Shown here: positions 9,762-20,175 of the stretch, piece by piece
How positions within the stretch are numbered: position 1 is the stretch's first letter
Layout: every line of letters begins with the position of its first letter
Assembly: GCA_945861305.1 (NCBI GenBank)
Contig: CAMATW010000022.1
Coordinates: forward strand, 1-46,376
Direction of reading: 5' to 3'
DNA length: 46,376 nt
From: Bordetella parapertussis
GTDB lineage: Bacteria > Pseudomonadota > Gammaproteobacteria > Burkholderiales > Burkholderiaceae_C
The notes under the pieces: generated by a model
Seen by the model: only the letters and a program-made list of their open reading frames with translations
Databases searched by the model: none
What the model was told of the DNA's origin: nothing
Position numbers and translations under genes: made by a program

Positions 9762-11525
9762 ATGAACTTCTACTCTTGTACTTCCGCGCTACGCGGTGCT
9801 GGGCTTGCTGGTGTCACCACTTTAGCCTTTTTCGCTGGCTCTATTCACTCTGCGTGGGCGCAGCAATCTGCCGAACCCCAAACGCCTGAAATAGCCCTCA
9901 TTCAAAATTCCAAACTCAATGCCGAATGGTTGCTGCTCATCTTGTTGGGTGAAATGCAAGTCACTCAAGGCAACCCAAGCGCAGGCTACTCCATGATTTT
10001 TGAGGCCGCTCGCAAAAGTGGCGATGAAACGGTTTACAAACGCTCGGTTGAAGTGGCCTTGGCAGCACGCTCTGGCCCCTTGGCACTTGAAAGTGCCAAG
10101 GCCTGGAAAAAAGCCCACCCCAAATCGCACGAAGCCAACAGCTATGTTCTGCAAATCCAGATCGCCTTGAACCAACTGACAGAAAGCGTGACCACACTTC
10201 GCTCGAGCATCAGCTTGTTGCCGCCAGAGCAACAGGCTGAAGGCATCACCGGTATCCCCCAAATTTATTCACAGGCGCAGGACAAAGAGTTGGCCAATGC
10301 CGTGGTCGAGCAAGCCTTGACACCCTACACCACCCAAGAGAGCACGGCGGCCGTGAGTTGGGCCACCATCGGACGTATGCGTATTTGGGCAAAAAAACTG
10401 CCCCAAGCGGTGGAAGCGGCTAAATTGGCTTTAGCCAAATCGCCCGATTCCCCAGAGCCCGCCATGCTAGCTTTGGAGTTGTTGTCGCTGGGCCAATCGC
10501 AAGCGGAAGAATTGGTTTTGCAAGCGCTGAAGAAGAACGGACAACCCAATCTGCAGCTGAGCTACGCCAGAGTTTTGATTGACACCCAGCGTTTGAATGA
10601 TGCCTTGATGCAGCTGCAAAAGCTCTCGCAAGATATGCCCAATTTCTCTGACGTGTGGCTGCTCTTGGGCGCAGTACAAGTCGAGCAGGGACAAGACGAA
10701 CAAGCGAAAGCTTCTCTGCTGCGCTTCTTGGAACTGGAAAAAGACAAACAAGAGGTTCGCAGTCTGTCGCAAGCCTACTTGATGCTTTCCCAACTCGCCA
10801 TCAAAGTTAAAAACAACCAAGAAGCCGAGTCATGGCTGAACAAAATTGAAGACCCCGAGCAACTGACCCAAGTGCAGGTACAAAGGGCCAACCTGATCGC
10901 TAGCAAAGGCGATATGAACAAAGCCCGCGCCTTGATCGCGCAACTCCCCACCAACACCCCGCAAGCCAAGCGAGCCAAGTTGCAAGCCGAGGTCAAGTTG
11001 CTTCGTGATTTCAAAAAATACGACGATGCTTACCAAGTATTGACCAAGGCCAGCAAAGACGAACCCGACGACCTAGACCTGCGCTATGAAGTGGCGATGA
11101 TGTCAGAGAAGTTGGGCCGCTTGGACGAAATGGAACAGCTCTTACGAAGCGTCATTGCCGCCAAACCGGACTTCCAACACGCCTATAACGCTTTGGGTTT
11201 CTCCTTGGCTGATCGTAATTTACGCTTGCCTGAAGCACGTGAACTGATTGTCAAAGCTTTGGAATTTGCCCCTGAAGACCCCTTCATCGTCGACAGCTTG
11301 GGTTGGGTGGAATTTCGCATGGGCAACAAGCTTTCAGCTTTGGCCATCTTGGAACGTGCCTATGCCAATCGGCCGGATGTGGAAATCGCCGCACATTTAG
11401 GCGAAGTGCATTGGAGCTTGGGTCAGCAAGACAAGGCCAAAAAAATCTGGCGTGACGCTATGCGCGTTGACCAAGCCAACGAACTGCTGCAACAGACCTT
11501 GAAACGATTGAAAGTCAAGCTCTGA
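9762..11525 (+). CDS. Secreted tetratricopeptide-repeat protein
   Basis: A 587-residue protein with an N-terminal signal peptide (hydrophobic stretch ending near SAWAQQ, about residue 35), followed by helical TPR-like repeats throughout. Clear units include [37 protein letters not shown] and [19 protein letters not shown] in the C-terminal third. TPR arrays mediate protein-protein contacts; this one should be periplasmic. It overlaps lolB by one base (TGATG) and precedes ispE, a neighbourhood shared by many Burkholderiales. This suggests a role in envelope lipoprotein handling, but no partner is shown by the sequence. Confidence 0.85.
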   Translation: MNFYSCTSALRGAGLAGVTTLAFFAGSIHSAWAQQSAEPQTPEIALIQNSKLNAEWLLLILLGEMQVTQGNPSAGYSMIFEAARKSGDETVYKRSVEVALAARSGPLALESAKAWKKAHPKSHEANSYVLQIQIALNQLTESVTTLRSSISLLPPEQQAEGITGIPQIYSQAQDKELANAVVEQALTPYTTQESTAAVSWATIGRMRIWAKKLPQAVEAAKLALAKSPDSPEPAMLALELLSLGQSQAEELVLQALKKNGQPNLQLSYARVLIDTQRLNDALMQLQKLSQDMPNFSDVWLLLGAVQVEQGQDEQAKASLLRFLELEKDKQEVRSLSQAYLMLSQLAIKVKNNQEAESWLNKIEDPEQLTQVQVQRANLIASKGDMNKARALIAQLPTNTPQAKRAKLQAEVKLLRDFKKYDDAYQVLTKASKDEPDDLDLRYEVAMMSEKLGRLDEMEQLLRSVIAAKPDFQHAYNALGFSLADRNLRLPEARELIVKALEFAPEDPFIVDSLGWVEFRMGNKLSALAILERAYANRPDVEIAAHLGEVHWSLGQQDKAKKIWRDAMRVDQANELLQQTLKRLKVKL

Positions 11526-12043
11526 TGCTTTGCATCAAACAATGCTGGCTGGCCCTTGGCTGTGCCCTGCTTGTTTTGCTAACAGCTTGCAGCCACGCAC
11601 CGCGCCATGTGGCTGTGGACCCCACGAATACAGAGGCGATAGGCCACTGGGAGGGCCGCTTAACCTTACGAGTGGCAAAAAACCCGCCTGAACAATTCAG
11701 CGCAGCCTTCGAAATGACGGGACGTCCCGAGCAAGGTCAACTCAGTTTTTTGTCCCCCTTGGGCACCACCATGGCGATGGTGCGCTGGAACCCACAAGGC
11801 GCGAGCTTGCAGCAAGGCTCGGACTTGCAAAATTTTGTCTCTATGGACGAATTGACGCTGCGCCTAACGGGCGCGGCCTTGCCCTTGCCGCAATTGATGG
11901 CTTGGTTAGACCGTACAGGGCCGCCAGTTAATGGTTGGCAAATCAATGCGCAAGCCTCGAAGTCAGGCCGCCGTGTGCTGGCAGATCGGCAACAACCAAT
12001 GCCCGCTTTGCAGTTGACAGTGTTGCTAGACCCCAACCCCTGA
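11525..12043 (+). CDS. lolB: Outer-membrane lipoprotein LolB
   Basis: A 172-residue lipoprotein with the lipobox LLTAC (Cys22). LolB receives lipoproteins from periplasmic LolA and inserts them into the outer membrane. Recognisable family features are the early strand GHWEGRLTLRV, the QGQLSFLSPLGTTMAMVRW segment, and LMAWLDRTGPPVNGW near the C-terminus. It is slightly shorter than E. coli LolB (about 207). The position immediately before ispE matches the conserved lolB-ispE-prs order and supports the assignment, since LolB sequence conservation is low. Confidence 0.85.
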   Translation: MLCIKQCWLALGCALLVLLTACSHAPRHVAVDPTNTEAIGHWEGRLTLRVAKNPPEQFSAAFEMTGRPEQGQLSFLSPLGTTMAMVRWNPQGASLQQGSDLQNFVSMDELTLRLTGAALPLPQLMAWLDRTGPPVNGWQINAQASKSGRRVLADRQQPMPALQLTVLLDPNP

Positions 12044-12058
12044 GCTTCGTTTGATGTC

Positions 12059-12904
12059 ATGAAGTCCTTGCATCATGTCCCTGCGCCAGGCAAATTGAAT
12101 TTGTTTTTGCACATCACTGGCCGTCGAACCGATGGCTATCACTTGCTGCAATCGGCCTTCATGCTGATCGACTGGTGGGATGTGCTTGACTTTGACCTGC
12201 GAGAAGATGGCCAACTCTTGCGCCAGGACCTTGGCAGCCCTTTGCCCGCGCTGGACCTTTGCTTGAAGGCTGCCCAATCGTTACAAAAAGCCAGTGGCAC
12301 TTCCCAAGGTGCACTGATTCGAGTACAAAAAAACCTGCCCTCAGAAGCAGGCCTGGGTGGCGGTTCCTCAGATGCCGCCACCACTTTACTGGCTTTGAAC
12401 CGACTTTGGGGGCTGAACTGGCCGTTGTCGCGCCTGCTTCCTTTGGGAGCCTGCTTGGGAGCGGATGTGCCGTTTTTTTTGGGTGGTCGAAACGCTTGGG
12501 TGCAGGGTATTGGCGAGCAGCTGCAGCCAATTGAATTGCCGCATGCGCGTTTTGTGGTGCTCAAACCTCAACAAGGCCTCTCTACTGCAACGATTTTTCA
12601 AGACCGAGCGCTGGTTCGAGATTCTCAGCCTGCTACAATGTTCGACTTTGCTGTACAGCCTTACGCCTTCGGGCGCAATGACTTGCAAGCTGTCGCCCAA
12701 AGGCTGTGTCCCGAGGTAAACCAAGCCCTCAAATGGCTGGAAAACCAAAGTTTGCGACCAAGGATGACAGGTTCAGGTAGTGCGGTGTTTGCCAAGATCG
12801 AGCCTTCGACGGTGTTACCCCACCCCCCCGAAGGATGGACTTGGCGGATTTGCAGCAATTTGGAGGTTCATCCTTTGCACCGATGGGTCTCCTGCGACGA
12901 TTAG
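12059..12904 (+). CDS. ispE: 4-diphosphocytidyl-2-C-methyl-D-erythritol kinase
   Basis: A 281-residue GHMP-superfamily kinase of the MEP isoprenoid pathway, phosphorylating CDP-methylerythritol. The N-terminal substrate motif is APGKLNLFLHI (K12). The glycine-rich ATP loop is LPSEAGLGGGSSDAATTL at about 93-110, and the third GHMP motif is RMTGSGSAVFA near the C-terminus. It starts 15 bases after lolB and is followed by tRNA-Gln and prs, the usual proteobacterial order. Confidence 0.96.
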   Translation: MKSLHHVPAPGKLNLFLHITGRRTDGYHLLQSAFMLIDWWDVLDFDLREDGQLLRQDLGSPLPALDLCLKAAQSLQKASGTSQGALIRVQKNLPSEAGLGGGSSDAATTLLALNRLWGLNWPLSRLLPLGACLGADVPFFLGGRNAWVQGIGEQLQPIELPHARFVVLKPQQGLSTATIFQDRALVRDSQPATMFDFAVQPYAFGRNDLQAVAQRLCPEVNQALKWLENQSLRPRMTGSGSAVFAKIEPSTVLPHPPEGWTWRICSNLEVHPLHRWVSCDD

Positions 12905-12937
12905 CTGGAAGCGTGTTGAAAGACAAGTTTCTCGTGT

Positions 12938-13014
12938 AGGGGAGTCGCCAAGTTGGTTAAGGCACTGGATTTTGATTCCAGCATGCGAAGGTTCGAATCC
13001 TTCTTCCCCTGCCA
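12938..13014 (+). tRNA. tRNA-Gln (UUG)
   Basis: A 77-nt cloverleaf with encoded CCA. The acceptor AGGGGAG pairs with TTCCCCT, with an A1-U72 pair as in other glutamine tRNAs and G at the discriminator. The anticodon stem CTGGA/TCCAG holds the loop TTTTGAT, anticodon UUG. It lies between ispE and prs, a conserved location. Confidence 0.97.
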
Positions 13015-13110
13015 CCCTTTTTTGCACTTCGCCGGAAGTGACGTTCAGCGGCATTTCTGCAGATTTGCTGGCTGCCTGTCCTTCTTTTTTGCCCACCACT
13101 CAAGCCAGCC

Positions 13111-14085
13111 ATGTCAAACGCTCCCTCCGATTTCATGGTCTTTACCGGCAATGCCAACCCTGTTTTGGCCGCCGAAATCGCAGAGCACCTGGGCATCAAA
13201 CTGGGCGCGGCTGAGGTTGGTCGTTTCTCGGACGGTGAAGTCACCGTCGAAATCAACCAAAACGTCCGTGCTCGCGATGTATTTGTAGTGCAGTCGACCT
13301 GCTACCCCACCAATGAAAACCTGATGGAACTGCTCATCATGGTCGACGCCTTAAAACGCGCCTCGGCTGAACGCATCAGCGCCGTCATTCCCTACTTTGG
13401 CTATGCACGCCAAGACCGCCGTCCGCGCTCTTCAAGGGTGCCCATCTCAGCCAAAGTTGTTGCCGATTTACTGCAAACCGTTGGCGTGGCGCGGGTGCTG
13501 ACCATGGACTTGCATGCAGATCAAATCCAAGGCTTTTTCGATATCCCTGTGGACAACATTTACGCCTCGCCCGTTTTGTTGGGTGATTTGCGTTTGCAAA
13601 ACTACGATGACCTGATTGTGGTGTCGCCCGATGTGGGTGGCGTGGTGAGGGCTCGCGCTTTGGCCAAGCAACTGGGTTGCGATTTGGCCATTATTGACAA
13701 ACGCCGACCCAGAGCCAATGTGTCCGAGGTGATGCACGTCATTGGCGACATTGAAGACCGTAACTGCGTTGTCATGGACGACATGATTGACACTGCAGGT
13801 ACCTTGGTCAAAGCAGCCGAGGTGCTCAAGCAACGAGGCGCTAAAAAGGTTTACGCCTATTGCACCCACCCGATTTTTTCTGGCCCTGCCATTGATCGCA
13901 TTACCGATGGCGCAGCCCTTGACGAAGTTGTCGTCACCAACACCATTCCACTCAACGCGCAAGCGTTGGCATGTTCAAAGATTCGCCAACTCTCGGTGGC
14001 GCCGCTGATCGCAGAAACGATTCAGCGCATCGCCAAAGGAGAGTCGGTCATGAGTTTGTTCTCTGATCAGGACCAGCTTTTTTAA
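13111..14085 (+). CDS. prs: Ribose-phosphate pyrophosphokinase
   Basis: A 324-residue PRPP synthetase making phosphoribosyl pyrophosphate from ribose-5-phosphate and ATP, used for nucleotides, His, Trp and NAD. Family signatures are [15 protein letters not shown] near the N-terminus, the ATP/metal-binding stretch [19 protein letters not shown], and the PRPP loop [14 protein letters not shown]. Length is typical. It is followed after 99 bases by rplY. Confidence 0.97.
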   Translation: MSNAPSDFMVFTGNANPVLAAEIAEHLGIKLGAAEVGRFSDGEVTVEINQNVRARDVFVVQSTCYPTNENLMELLIMVDALKRASAERISAVIPYFGYARQDRRPRSSRVPISAKVVADLLQTVGVARVLTMDLHADQIQGFFDIPVDNIYASPVLLGDLRLQNYDDLIVVSPDVGGVVRARALAKQLGCDLAIIDKRRPRANVSEVMHVIGDIEDRNCVVMDDMIDTAGTLVKAAEVLKQRGAKKVYAYCTHPIFSGPAIDRITDGAALDEVVVTNTIPLNAQALACSKIRQLSVAPLIAETIQRIAKGESVMSLFSDQDQLF

Positions 14086-14184
14086 GCTCTAGCCCAGTCA
14101 GAAAACAACACAGCGGGGTTGTTCGCAACCCTTTATTGAAACCGAAGTCACATTGGTCGCGGTGGACTTCATCAGGAGAAGAAA

Positions 14185-14808
14185 ATGAAATTTGTCGCTT
14201 TTGAGCGCGCTAAGCAAGGTACGGGTGCGAGCCGCCGTCTTCGCATCACCGGTCGCACGCCCGGTATCGTCTATGGTGGCAAGGCGCATCAGCCTCAGTC
14301 CATTGAACTCGACCACAACGCACTGTGGCACGCACTGAAAAAAGAGGCTTTCCACGCCACCATCCTAGAGATGGAGTTGGCTGGTCAAACCTCCAAAGTG
14401 TTGCTGCGCGATGTGCAATACCACCCCTTCAAACAGTTGGTTCTGCACATCGACTTCCAACGCGTAGAAGCCGATACGGTTTTGCATATGAAAGTGCCAT
14501 TGCACTTCAGTGGCCAAGAAAACTCACCCGCTGTCAAAGCCGATGCTTGTTTGGTCAACCCTGTCATGAACGAATTGGAAATCACCTGCTTACCTGCGGA
14601 TTTGCCCGAGTTCATCGCTGTTGATTTGAGTGACTTGAAAAAAGGTCATTCACTGCACGTCACTGACATCAGCTTGCCCAAGGGCGTGAAAGCGGTTGTT
14701 CATGGGAAAAACAACCCTGTGTTGGTCAGCGTGGTATCCGTTGCTGAAGAAGTTGCCCCTGAAGTAGCACCTGCGGCTGCGGCACCTGTCAAAGGCAAAG
14801 GCAAGTAG
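14185..14808 (+). CDS. rplY: 50S ribosomal protein L25/general stress protein Ctc
   Basis: A 207-residue L25 of the long Ctc/TL5 type. Residues 1-90 form the 5S rRNA-binding L25 domain, and the remainder is the TL5 C-terminal beta domain ([20 protein letters not shown]). An Ala/Pro/Lys-rich tail ends the protein. A strong AGGAGAAGAAA lies before the ATG. A clear terminator at 14837-14859 closes the transcript. Confidence 0.96.
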   Translation: MKFVAFERAKQGTGASRRLRITGRTPGIVYGGKAHQPQSIELDHNALWHALKKEAFHATILEMELAGQTSKVLLRDVQYHPFKQLVLHIDFQRVEADTVLHMKVPLHFSGQENSPAVKADACLVNPVMNELEITCLPADLPEFIAVDLSDLKKGHSLHVTDISLPKGVKAVVHGKNNPVLVSVVSVAEEVAPEVAPAAAAPVKGKGK

Positions 14809-14836
14809 TAATCTTCTTGTGCTTAGCGCCTTCAAT

Positions 14837-14859
14837 GCCCGCTTAGGCGGGCTTTTTTT
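14837..14859 (+). terminator. Rho-independent terminator after rplY
   Basis: GCCCGC-TTAG-GCGGGC forms a six-pair GC stem with a four-base loop followed directly by seven T residues. It lies 28 bases after the rplY stop. Confidence 0.92.
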
Positions 14860-14872
14860 CGTCCAAACACTT

Positions 14873-15054
14873 CCGTCATTGCGAGTGAAGCGAAGTAACC
14901 CCCGTCATTGCGAGCGCAGCGAAGCAATCTCTCGTCGCGTGTCGCAGGTCGGCCGTGGCCGACGTTGTGTAAGCATGGAGGCAAGGCCGAGCCTGCGGCG
15001 CTCGACGTGGAAGGGATTGCTTCCCGCCACGTAGCTACGCTCCTCGCAATGACA
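14873..15054. repeat. REP-like palindromic intergenic repeat element
   Basis: Two direct copies of CCGTCATTGCGAG begin at 14873 and 14902; the second continues with CGCAGCGAAGCAATC. An inverted counterpart, starting GATTGCTTC and ending CGCTCCTCGCAATGACA, lies at 15015-15053. The whole can fold into a long imperfect stem of about 150 nt. Families with CGTCATTGCGAG ends are known as dispersed palindromic repeats in several proteobacteria. It sits just 37 bases upstream of pth, so it would be in or near the pth leader. Confidence 0.8.
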
Positions 15055-15090
15055 GACACGGCCTCGGGATGACGGGTAGATAATTCCCGC

Positions 15091-15774
15091 ATGATCAAAT
15101 TGTTTGTTGGCTTGGGCAACCCAGGCGCTGAATATGAGCACACCCGCCACAACGCTGGGTTTTGGTTCATTGATCAACTCGCCAAGCAACTCAAAGCGCC
15201 ACTGCAGCCAGAGAAAAACTTCCATGGCTGGGCTGCACGAACCACGTTTCAAGGGCAGACGCTGTGGCTACTCAAACCCGCCACCTTCATGAACCTGTCG
15301 GGCAAATCGGTGGCGGCGTTAGCAAAGTTTTACAAAATTGCCCCCGAGAACATGCTGGTCGCACACGACGAGCTAGACCTGGTGCCAGGTGACGCCAAAC
15401 TCAAACTCGGTGGTGGCCACGCCGGCCACAACGGTTTGCGCGATATCCATGCCCAAATCGGCACAGACGCCTACTGGCGCTTGCGCCTAGGCATTGGCCA
15501 CCCCGGTGTCAAGTCGGAAGTAGTTCACTGGGTTTTGAAGAAACCTGCACCTGAGCAGCGAATATTGATTGACACTTCCATCGACCGCAGCCTTCAAGCC
15601 TTAGCCTTTCTGGTAAGCGGCGAGATGGAAAAAGTCATGCAAATGGTGCACACCAGCAAGCCGCCCAGGCCCAAACCGCCACGTCCGGCGGCGGCCTCTC
15701 CTTTAATGGAAGGCGCTTCGCATGAAAAACATCCTCCCCCTGTTGACCCCAATGCTGGGTCTGACACTGCTTAG
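15091..15774 (+). CDS. pth: Peptidyl-tRNA hydrolase
   Basis: A 227-residue Pth recycling peptidyl-tRNA released during translation. Catalytic His20 lies in [11 protein letters not shown], Asn10 in GLGNPG, the Asn of [11 protein letters not shown] and the Asn of [14 protein letters not shown] are present, and VAHDELDL carries the conserved Asp. The catalytic domain ends near residue 190. The last 35 residues are a Pro-, Lys- and Arg-rich extension not found in E. coli Pth (194 residues). The gene overlaps the next one by 53 bases in a different frame, so the extension may be recent. Confidence 0.95.
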   Translation: MIKLFVGLGNPGAEYEHTRHNAGFWFIDQLAKQLKAPLQPEKNFHGWAARTTFQGQTLWLLKPATFMNLSGKSVAALAKFYKIAPENMLVAHDELDLVPGDAKLKLGGGHAGHNGLRDIHAQIGTDAYWRLRLGIGHPGVKSEVVHWVLKKPAPEQRILIDTSIDRSLQALAFLVSGEMEKVMQMVHTSKPPRPKPPRPAAASPLMEGASHEKHPPPVDPNAGSDTA

Positions 15775-16018
15775 CCTATCGCTGGCTACCTCCCCCGCCC
15801 TTCACGCTAAACCCAAAGAAAAACCCGCCCTGCTGTGCGAGCACGAAGGCCAAATGAAACCTTGCGAAGACTCTCAGTCGGACAAGGTGGCCGACAAAGG
15901 CAAGCCCCGCGCCTTCAAAGCGCAGGGCAGCGACGGGGTGATGGACAAAACCAAAGTCAAGGCCAAAAAGAAAAAGGCCAAGACGAAAAAGGCCCGTAAA
16001 GCAGCGTCAGTTGAGTAA
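15722..16018 (+). CDS. Small basic secreted protein, unknown
   Basis: A 98-residue protein with a signal peptide (hydrophobic [22 protein letters not shown], cleavage probably after residue 29). It has two cysteines ([14 protein letters not shown]) and a strongly basic Lys/Ala tail. The start is inside pth in another frame, with GGAAGG upstream of the ATG. I do not recognise a domain. The basic tail could bind nucleic acid or an anionic envelope polymer, but that is conjecture. Its stop is 3 bases from the convergent ferredoxin stop. Confidence 0.65.
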   Translation: MKNILPLLTPMLGLTLLSLSLATSPALHAKPKEKPALLCEHEGQMKPCEDSQSDKVADKGKPRAFKAQGSDGVMDKTKVKAKKKKAKTKKARKAASVE

Positions 16019-16021
16019 CGC

Positions 16022-16781
<760 letters not shown>

Positions 16782-16812
16782 GAATGCTCCTAGGGGCGAA
16801 CAAGTCGGTTCA

Positions 16813-17370
16813 TTATGCCGCTGGCTGCAACAAGTGGGCGTGTACCGCGCCAGCCTTCAAATGCTTGGCCACGCGTAAGCACCAAGCGCTGACGTCTTCA
16901 TCGCCCCATGCTTTAGCAGCTTCAAGGTAAATCTGCCCCGAAGGTTTGATGCAAGCCGCCGCCGCGGCCAATACCATCGGGTACTTAGGGAAGTCGTAGG
17001 GCGGGTCTAAAAATACCAAGTCCACGCTTTGAGGCGCTTGTTGTCTCAGGGTCGATAAGCCATCCCCTTTCACCATGCGCAGTTGGTTTGCACCCAGCTT
17101 GGCCTGACTTTTGGCCATGGCCTCTATGCACAAAGCATTGGTATCACACAACAAAACATGGGCAGCGCCTCGGGAAGCAGCTTCAAAACCCAGCGCACCG
17201 GTGCCGGCAAAAGCGTCCACACAATGCCAACCTGTTAAATCTTGGCCCAGCCAGTTGAAGAGGGTTTCGCGCACCCGGTCGGGCGTGGGGCGCAAATCGA
17301 CGTTGCGTGGTAGGGGCAGCTTGCTGCGTTTCCACTCGCCGCCAATGATGCGCACCTCGCCTGGCTTCAA
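16813..17370 (-). CDS. rsmD: 16S rRNA (guanine966-N2)-methyltransferase RsmD
   Basis: A 185-residue SAM-dependent methyltransferase modifying G966 of 16S rRNA. It contains the N-terminal VRIIGGEWKRSKL segment, SAM motif I VDAFAGTGALG (51-61), and the catalytic LDPPYDF (121-127). The first codon of the frame is TTG overlapping the pitrilysin stop (TTGA); the GTG at codon 6 is an alternative start. The rsmD-coaD order is conserved in many proteobacteria. Confidence 0.94.
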   Translation of the reverse strand: MKPGEVRIIGGEWKRSKLPLPRNVDLRPTPDRVRETLFNWLGQDLTGWHCVDAFAGTGALGFEAASRGAAHVLLCDTNALCIEAMAKSQAKLGANQLRMVKGDGLSTLRQQAPQSVDLVFLDPPYDFPKYPMVLAAAAACIKPSGQIYLEAAKAWGDEDVSAWCLRVAKHLKAGAVHAHLLQPAA

Positions 17371-18686
17371 AGCTTGGCACCCAAAATAACCGTCACCATG
17401 CGCTCGGGCTGCAAGTTCCGGGCAAAGGCTTGCTGTATTTGGCTGGCCGTGATTTTGTCAATTTCAGCAGACCACGTGTCTAAATAGTCAAGAGGCAAAT
17501 CAAACCATGCGATGTTGCTGAGGTTATCTAGCAGCTTGCGGTTGCTGTCCAAGCGCAGCGCAAAGCCTCCGATCATGAAGTCCTTGGCTGCTTGTACCTC
17601 TTGCTCGGTCGGGCCATTTCGCACAAAGTCACTCAATACATCTGTGGCCACTTGTACTGCTTGAGCGGCTTGGTCAGGGCGGGTTTGCAATCCCACGGAA
17701 AATGCACCGGCGTGCTGGGTGGGCGAAAAATAACTGTAAACGCTGTAGCTCAAACCCCGTTTTTCACGCACCTCGTTGGTCAGTCGCGACACAAAACCAC
17801 CACCTCCCAAAACATAGTTACCAAGCGTCAAGGCAAAGAAATCTGGGTTTTGGCGGGCAATGCCGGGCTGGCCAATGAACACATGGGCTTGGGCAGATTC
17901 AAAAGGAATCTGCAGTGCTTTAGCCTCTTTCAAAGGCGTCACCTCAGGAACCACTGGCTGCGCGGGGCAAGAGGCGGTGCGTGGCAAGCCGCTGAGCAAC
18001 TGGTTCAACAAGCGCTCTGTTTGTGCTCGGTTGACGGCGCCCACCACGCTGATCTTGGCTTGGCACAGCGACAGGTGGCGCGACACAAACTGCGCCATGG
18101 CGGATGTGTCGATGCGTCGCAAACTGGCTTCATCCACTTCCGCGCCATAAGGATGCTTGCCAAACACGGCTTGGTTAAAGGCTTTGCCCGCTTGCGTAGC
18201 AGGCTTGGTATTGGATTCACGGATCGAGGCCACCCAACGCTCACGCTCGCTTTGCCACACATCATTGGGGAAACTGGGGGCGGCCAACTGCCTTGCCGCC
18301 AAAGCCACGGCTGCGTCAAGTAACTCGGGGCGGGTCAAGCTGCGCAGCGAAAAGCTCATGCGGTCGTTGCCGGCGTTGGCGCTGACCATGGCGCCCAAAT
18401 CGGCCCACGCTTCGCCCAACTGGTTTTCATCCATGGCGGGCTGGCCTTGGAAGGACTTGATACCCTTGCCCATCATGCGGGACGTCGCAACGGCCAAACC
18501 GCTCTGACCGGCAGGATCGCGACGGGCACCCGCGTCAAATTCGATTTCGACATCCACCATCGGTATACCGGGCGCTTCCACCAAATACACCTTGGGTCCC
18601 GTGGGCATCGTCCAGTGTTGAATAGGAATACCTGCAAACGAAGCCACAGGCAAAATCCATAAAGCCAACCATGCAAAACGTTTCAT
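17367..18686 (-). CDS. M16 (pitrilysin) family protein without the zinc site
   Basis: A 439-residue secreted M16-fold protein with an N-terminal signal peptide (WLALWILPVASFAG). The region where catalytic M16 enzymes carry HxxEH reads SGLAVATSRMMGKG, so the zinc ligands are missing. The C-terminal half keeps the Arg/Tyr pair (REKRGLSYSVYSYF) that helps form the substrate chamber. By analogy with two-subunit M16B proteases this is the non-catalytic partner of the next gene, which it overlaps by 4 bases (ATGA). It is therefore not a decayed gene. Confidence 0.9.
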   Translation of the reverse strand: MKRFAWLALWILPVASFAGIPIQHWTMPTGPKVYLVEAPGIPMVDVEIEFDAGARRDPAGQSGLAVATSRMMGKGIKSFQGQPAMDENQLGEAWADLGAMVSANAGNDRMSFSLRSLTRPELLDAAVALAARQLAAPSFPNDVWQSERERWVASIRESNTKPATQAGKAFNQAVFGKHPYGAEVDEASLRRIDTSAMAQFVSRHLSLCQAKISVVGAVNRAQTERLLNQLLSGLPRTASCPAQPVVPEVTPLKEAKALQIPFESAQAHVFIGQPGIARQNPDFFALTLGNYVLGGGGFVSRLTNEVREKRGLSYSVYSYFSPTQHAGAFSVGLQTRPDQAAQAVQVATDVLSDFVRNGPTEQEVQAAKDFMIGGFALRLDSNRKLLDNLSNIAWFDLPLDYLDTWSAEIDKITASQIQQAFARNLQPERMVTVILGAKL

Positions 18687-20110
18687 CGTGCGCCCTCCCC
18701 GTGGCGTGATCCTGCGACAGGTTTGCGCGGAAAAGCCCTCGCCCCTGTTTGTGGCAACAAGGTGGCCACTGTCAATGTGTCGTCACCGAAATATTTGGCC
18801 GCCACCGCTTGCACATGGGCGGGGGTAATGGCGTTCAAGCTCTCCAGAACGCGTTCGGCGCTGTCGAGAGGCATGCCCTCGATCCAGCTGCTGCCCAACT
18901 CTCGGGCTTGGTTGAAGGTGGAGTCACGCTGGTAAACATTGGAAGCCATCCACTGCGCTTTGACGCGGCGCATCTCGGCTTCACTCACACCCTCTTTGGC
19001 AATTTTGGCAATTTGGGCTCGCAATGCGACCTCGAGTTGCTCTGGGGTTTTGCCTTTGGCGGGCACCGCGTCGAGCATGAACACCTGAGGGCCACGCCCA
19101 CTCATGGTGTTGGAGGCACCTGCGCTGTCAGCCAAGCGGCCCTCGCCTTGCGCCAAAGCGCGGTCTAGGCGAGCACCGTTGTAGCCATCCAAAACAGCGG
19201 CCAGCAAAGTCAGCGCCAGTGCATCGCGGTTGTCGTCAGTGGCTTCAAAACCAGAGAAATTTGGCACCTTCCACGACAAGGCAAGATAAGCTTGGTCAGC
19301 AGGTGCCTTAACCAAGACACGGCGGGTGCCGGTTTGGGTGGGCTCTTCTCTGGGCTTACGCGCAGGCAGCACACCTGCGGGAATTTGCCCGTAGGTGCTT
19401 TCTGCCAATCGCTGGACCTCGGCCACATCCACATCGCCCACCACCACAATGGCGGCGTTGGCGGGCACATACCAACGGCGGTAAAAGTCTCGGGCGTCTT
19501 GCGGGGTCATGGCGTCCAAGTCGTTCATCCAACCAATGATGGGGCGGCGGTAGGGAGAGGCCACAAACTGGGTGGCATAAAGCTGCTCGTACATCAACAT
19601 ACGCGGCGAGTCTTCGGTACGCATACGCCGTTCTTCTTTCACCACCTCGATCTCTTTGGTGAACTCAATATCTGGCCACTGGTTGTTGGCAAAGCGATCA
19701 GCCTCAAGCGCCATGACTTCTGGCAAGCGCTTAGCCGGAATTTGCTGGTAGTAACCGGTGTAGTCCTTGTTGGTGAAAGCGTTTTCTCGCCCGCCCAAAG
19801 CGGCCACGCGGCGCGAAAACTCGCCTTGCTTGACCTTGTCCGTGCCTTTGAACAGCATGTGTTCCAAGACATGGGCGACGCCCGATACGCCATCAACCTC
19901 GTCCATGGAACCCACCCGTACCCACAGCATGTGCACCGCGGTGGGCGCACGTTTGTCCACCTTGATGATGAGCGTCATGCCGTTTTTCAAGGTGAATTCT
20001 TGAGCCTCGGGGGGTGTTTGCGCCAAGGCAGGATGCAGGGCCAGTAACAGCGCCGTACCCAGGAGAAACAGCTTGAAGTTGCTTGGAAGTGCTGGGAAGA
20101 AGGGTTTCAT
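18683..20110 (-). CDS. M16 (pitrilysin) family zinc peptidase, catalytic subunit
   Basis: A 475-residue periplasmic M16B metallopeptidase. The signal peptide ends near LHPALAQ (31). The inverted zinc motif is H80-V-L-E83-H84, and the downstream Glu ligand is expected in IEVVKEERRMR around 159-160. It should form a chamber with the non-catalytic protein encoded directly after it. Substrates are unknown; family members degrade peptides released in the periplasm. It is divergent from ftsY, with 65 bases between. Confidence 0.93.
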   Translation of the reverse strand: MKPFFPALPSNFKLFLLGTALLLALHPALAQTPPEAQEFTLKNGMTLIIKVDKRAPTAVHMLWVRVGSMDEVDGVSGVAHVLEHMLFKGTDKVKQGEFSRRVAALGGRENAFTNKDYTGYYQQIPAKRLPEVMALEADRFANNQWPDIEFTKEIEVVKEERRMRTEDSPRMLMYEQLYATQFVASPYRRPIIGWMNDLDAMTPQDARDFYRRWYVPANAAIVVVGDVDVAEVQRLAESTYGQIPAGVLPARKPREEPTQTGTRRVLVKAPADQAYLALSWKVPNFSGFEATDDNRDALALTLLAAVLDGYNGARLDRALAQGEGRLADSAGASNTMSGRGPQVFMLDAVPAKGKTPEQLEVALRAQIAKIAKEGVSEAEMRRVKAQWMASNVYQRDSTFNQARELGSSWIEGMPLDSAERVLESLNAITPAHVQAVAAKYFGDDTLTVATLLPQTGARAFPRKPVAGSRHGEGAR

Positions 20111-20175
20111 AGAATGGCTTTAGCTAAAGCTCGCCCCATGGCGAGCAACCCATCATTCTAGAAACCCTTGCCCCC

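Noticed and set aside
17592..18323. Long plus-strand frame of 243 residues opposite the M16 gene
   Set aside because: Antisense shadow of a well-supported gene; composition is that of a complementary frame and no start signals are seen. The same holds for 19292-20047, 30112-30735, 31832-32524 and 32957-33451.
17367..18686. Pseudogene status for the M16 protein lacking HxxEH
   Set aside because: The frame is intact, the Arg/Tyr motif is kept, and it overlaps a catalytic partner, which is the normal form of two-subunit M16 proteases.
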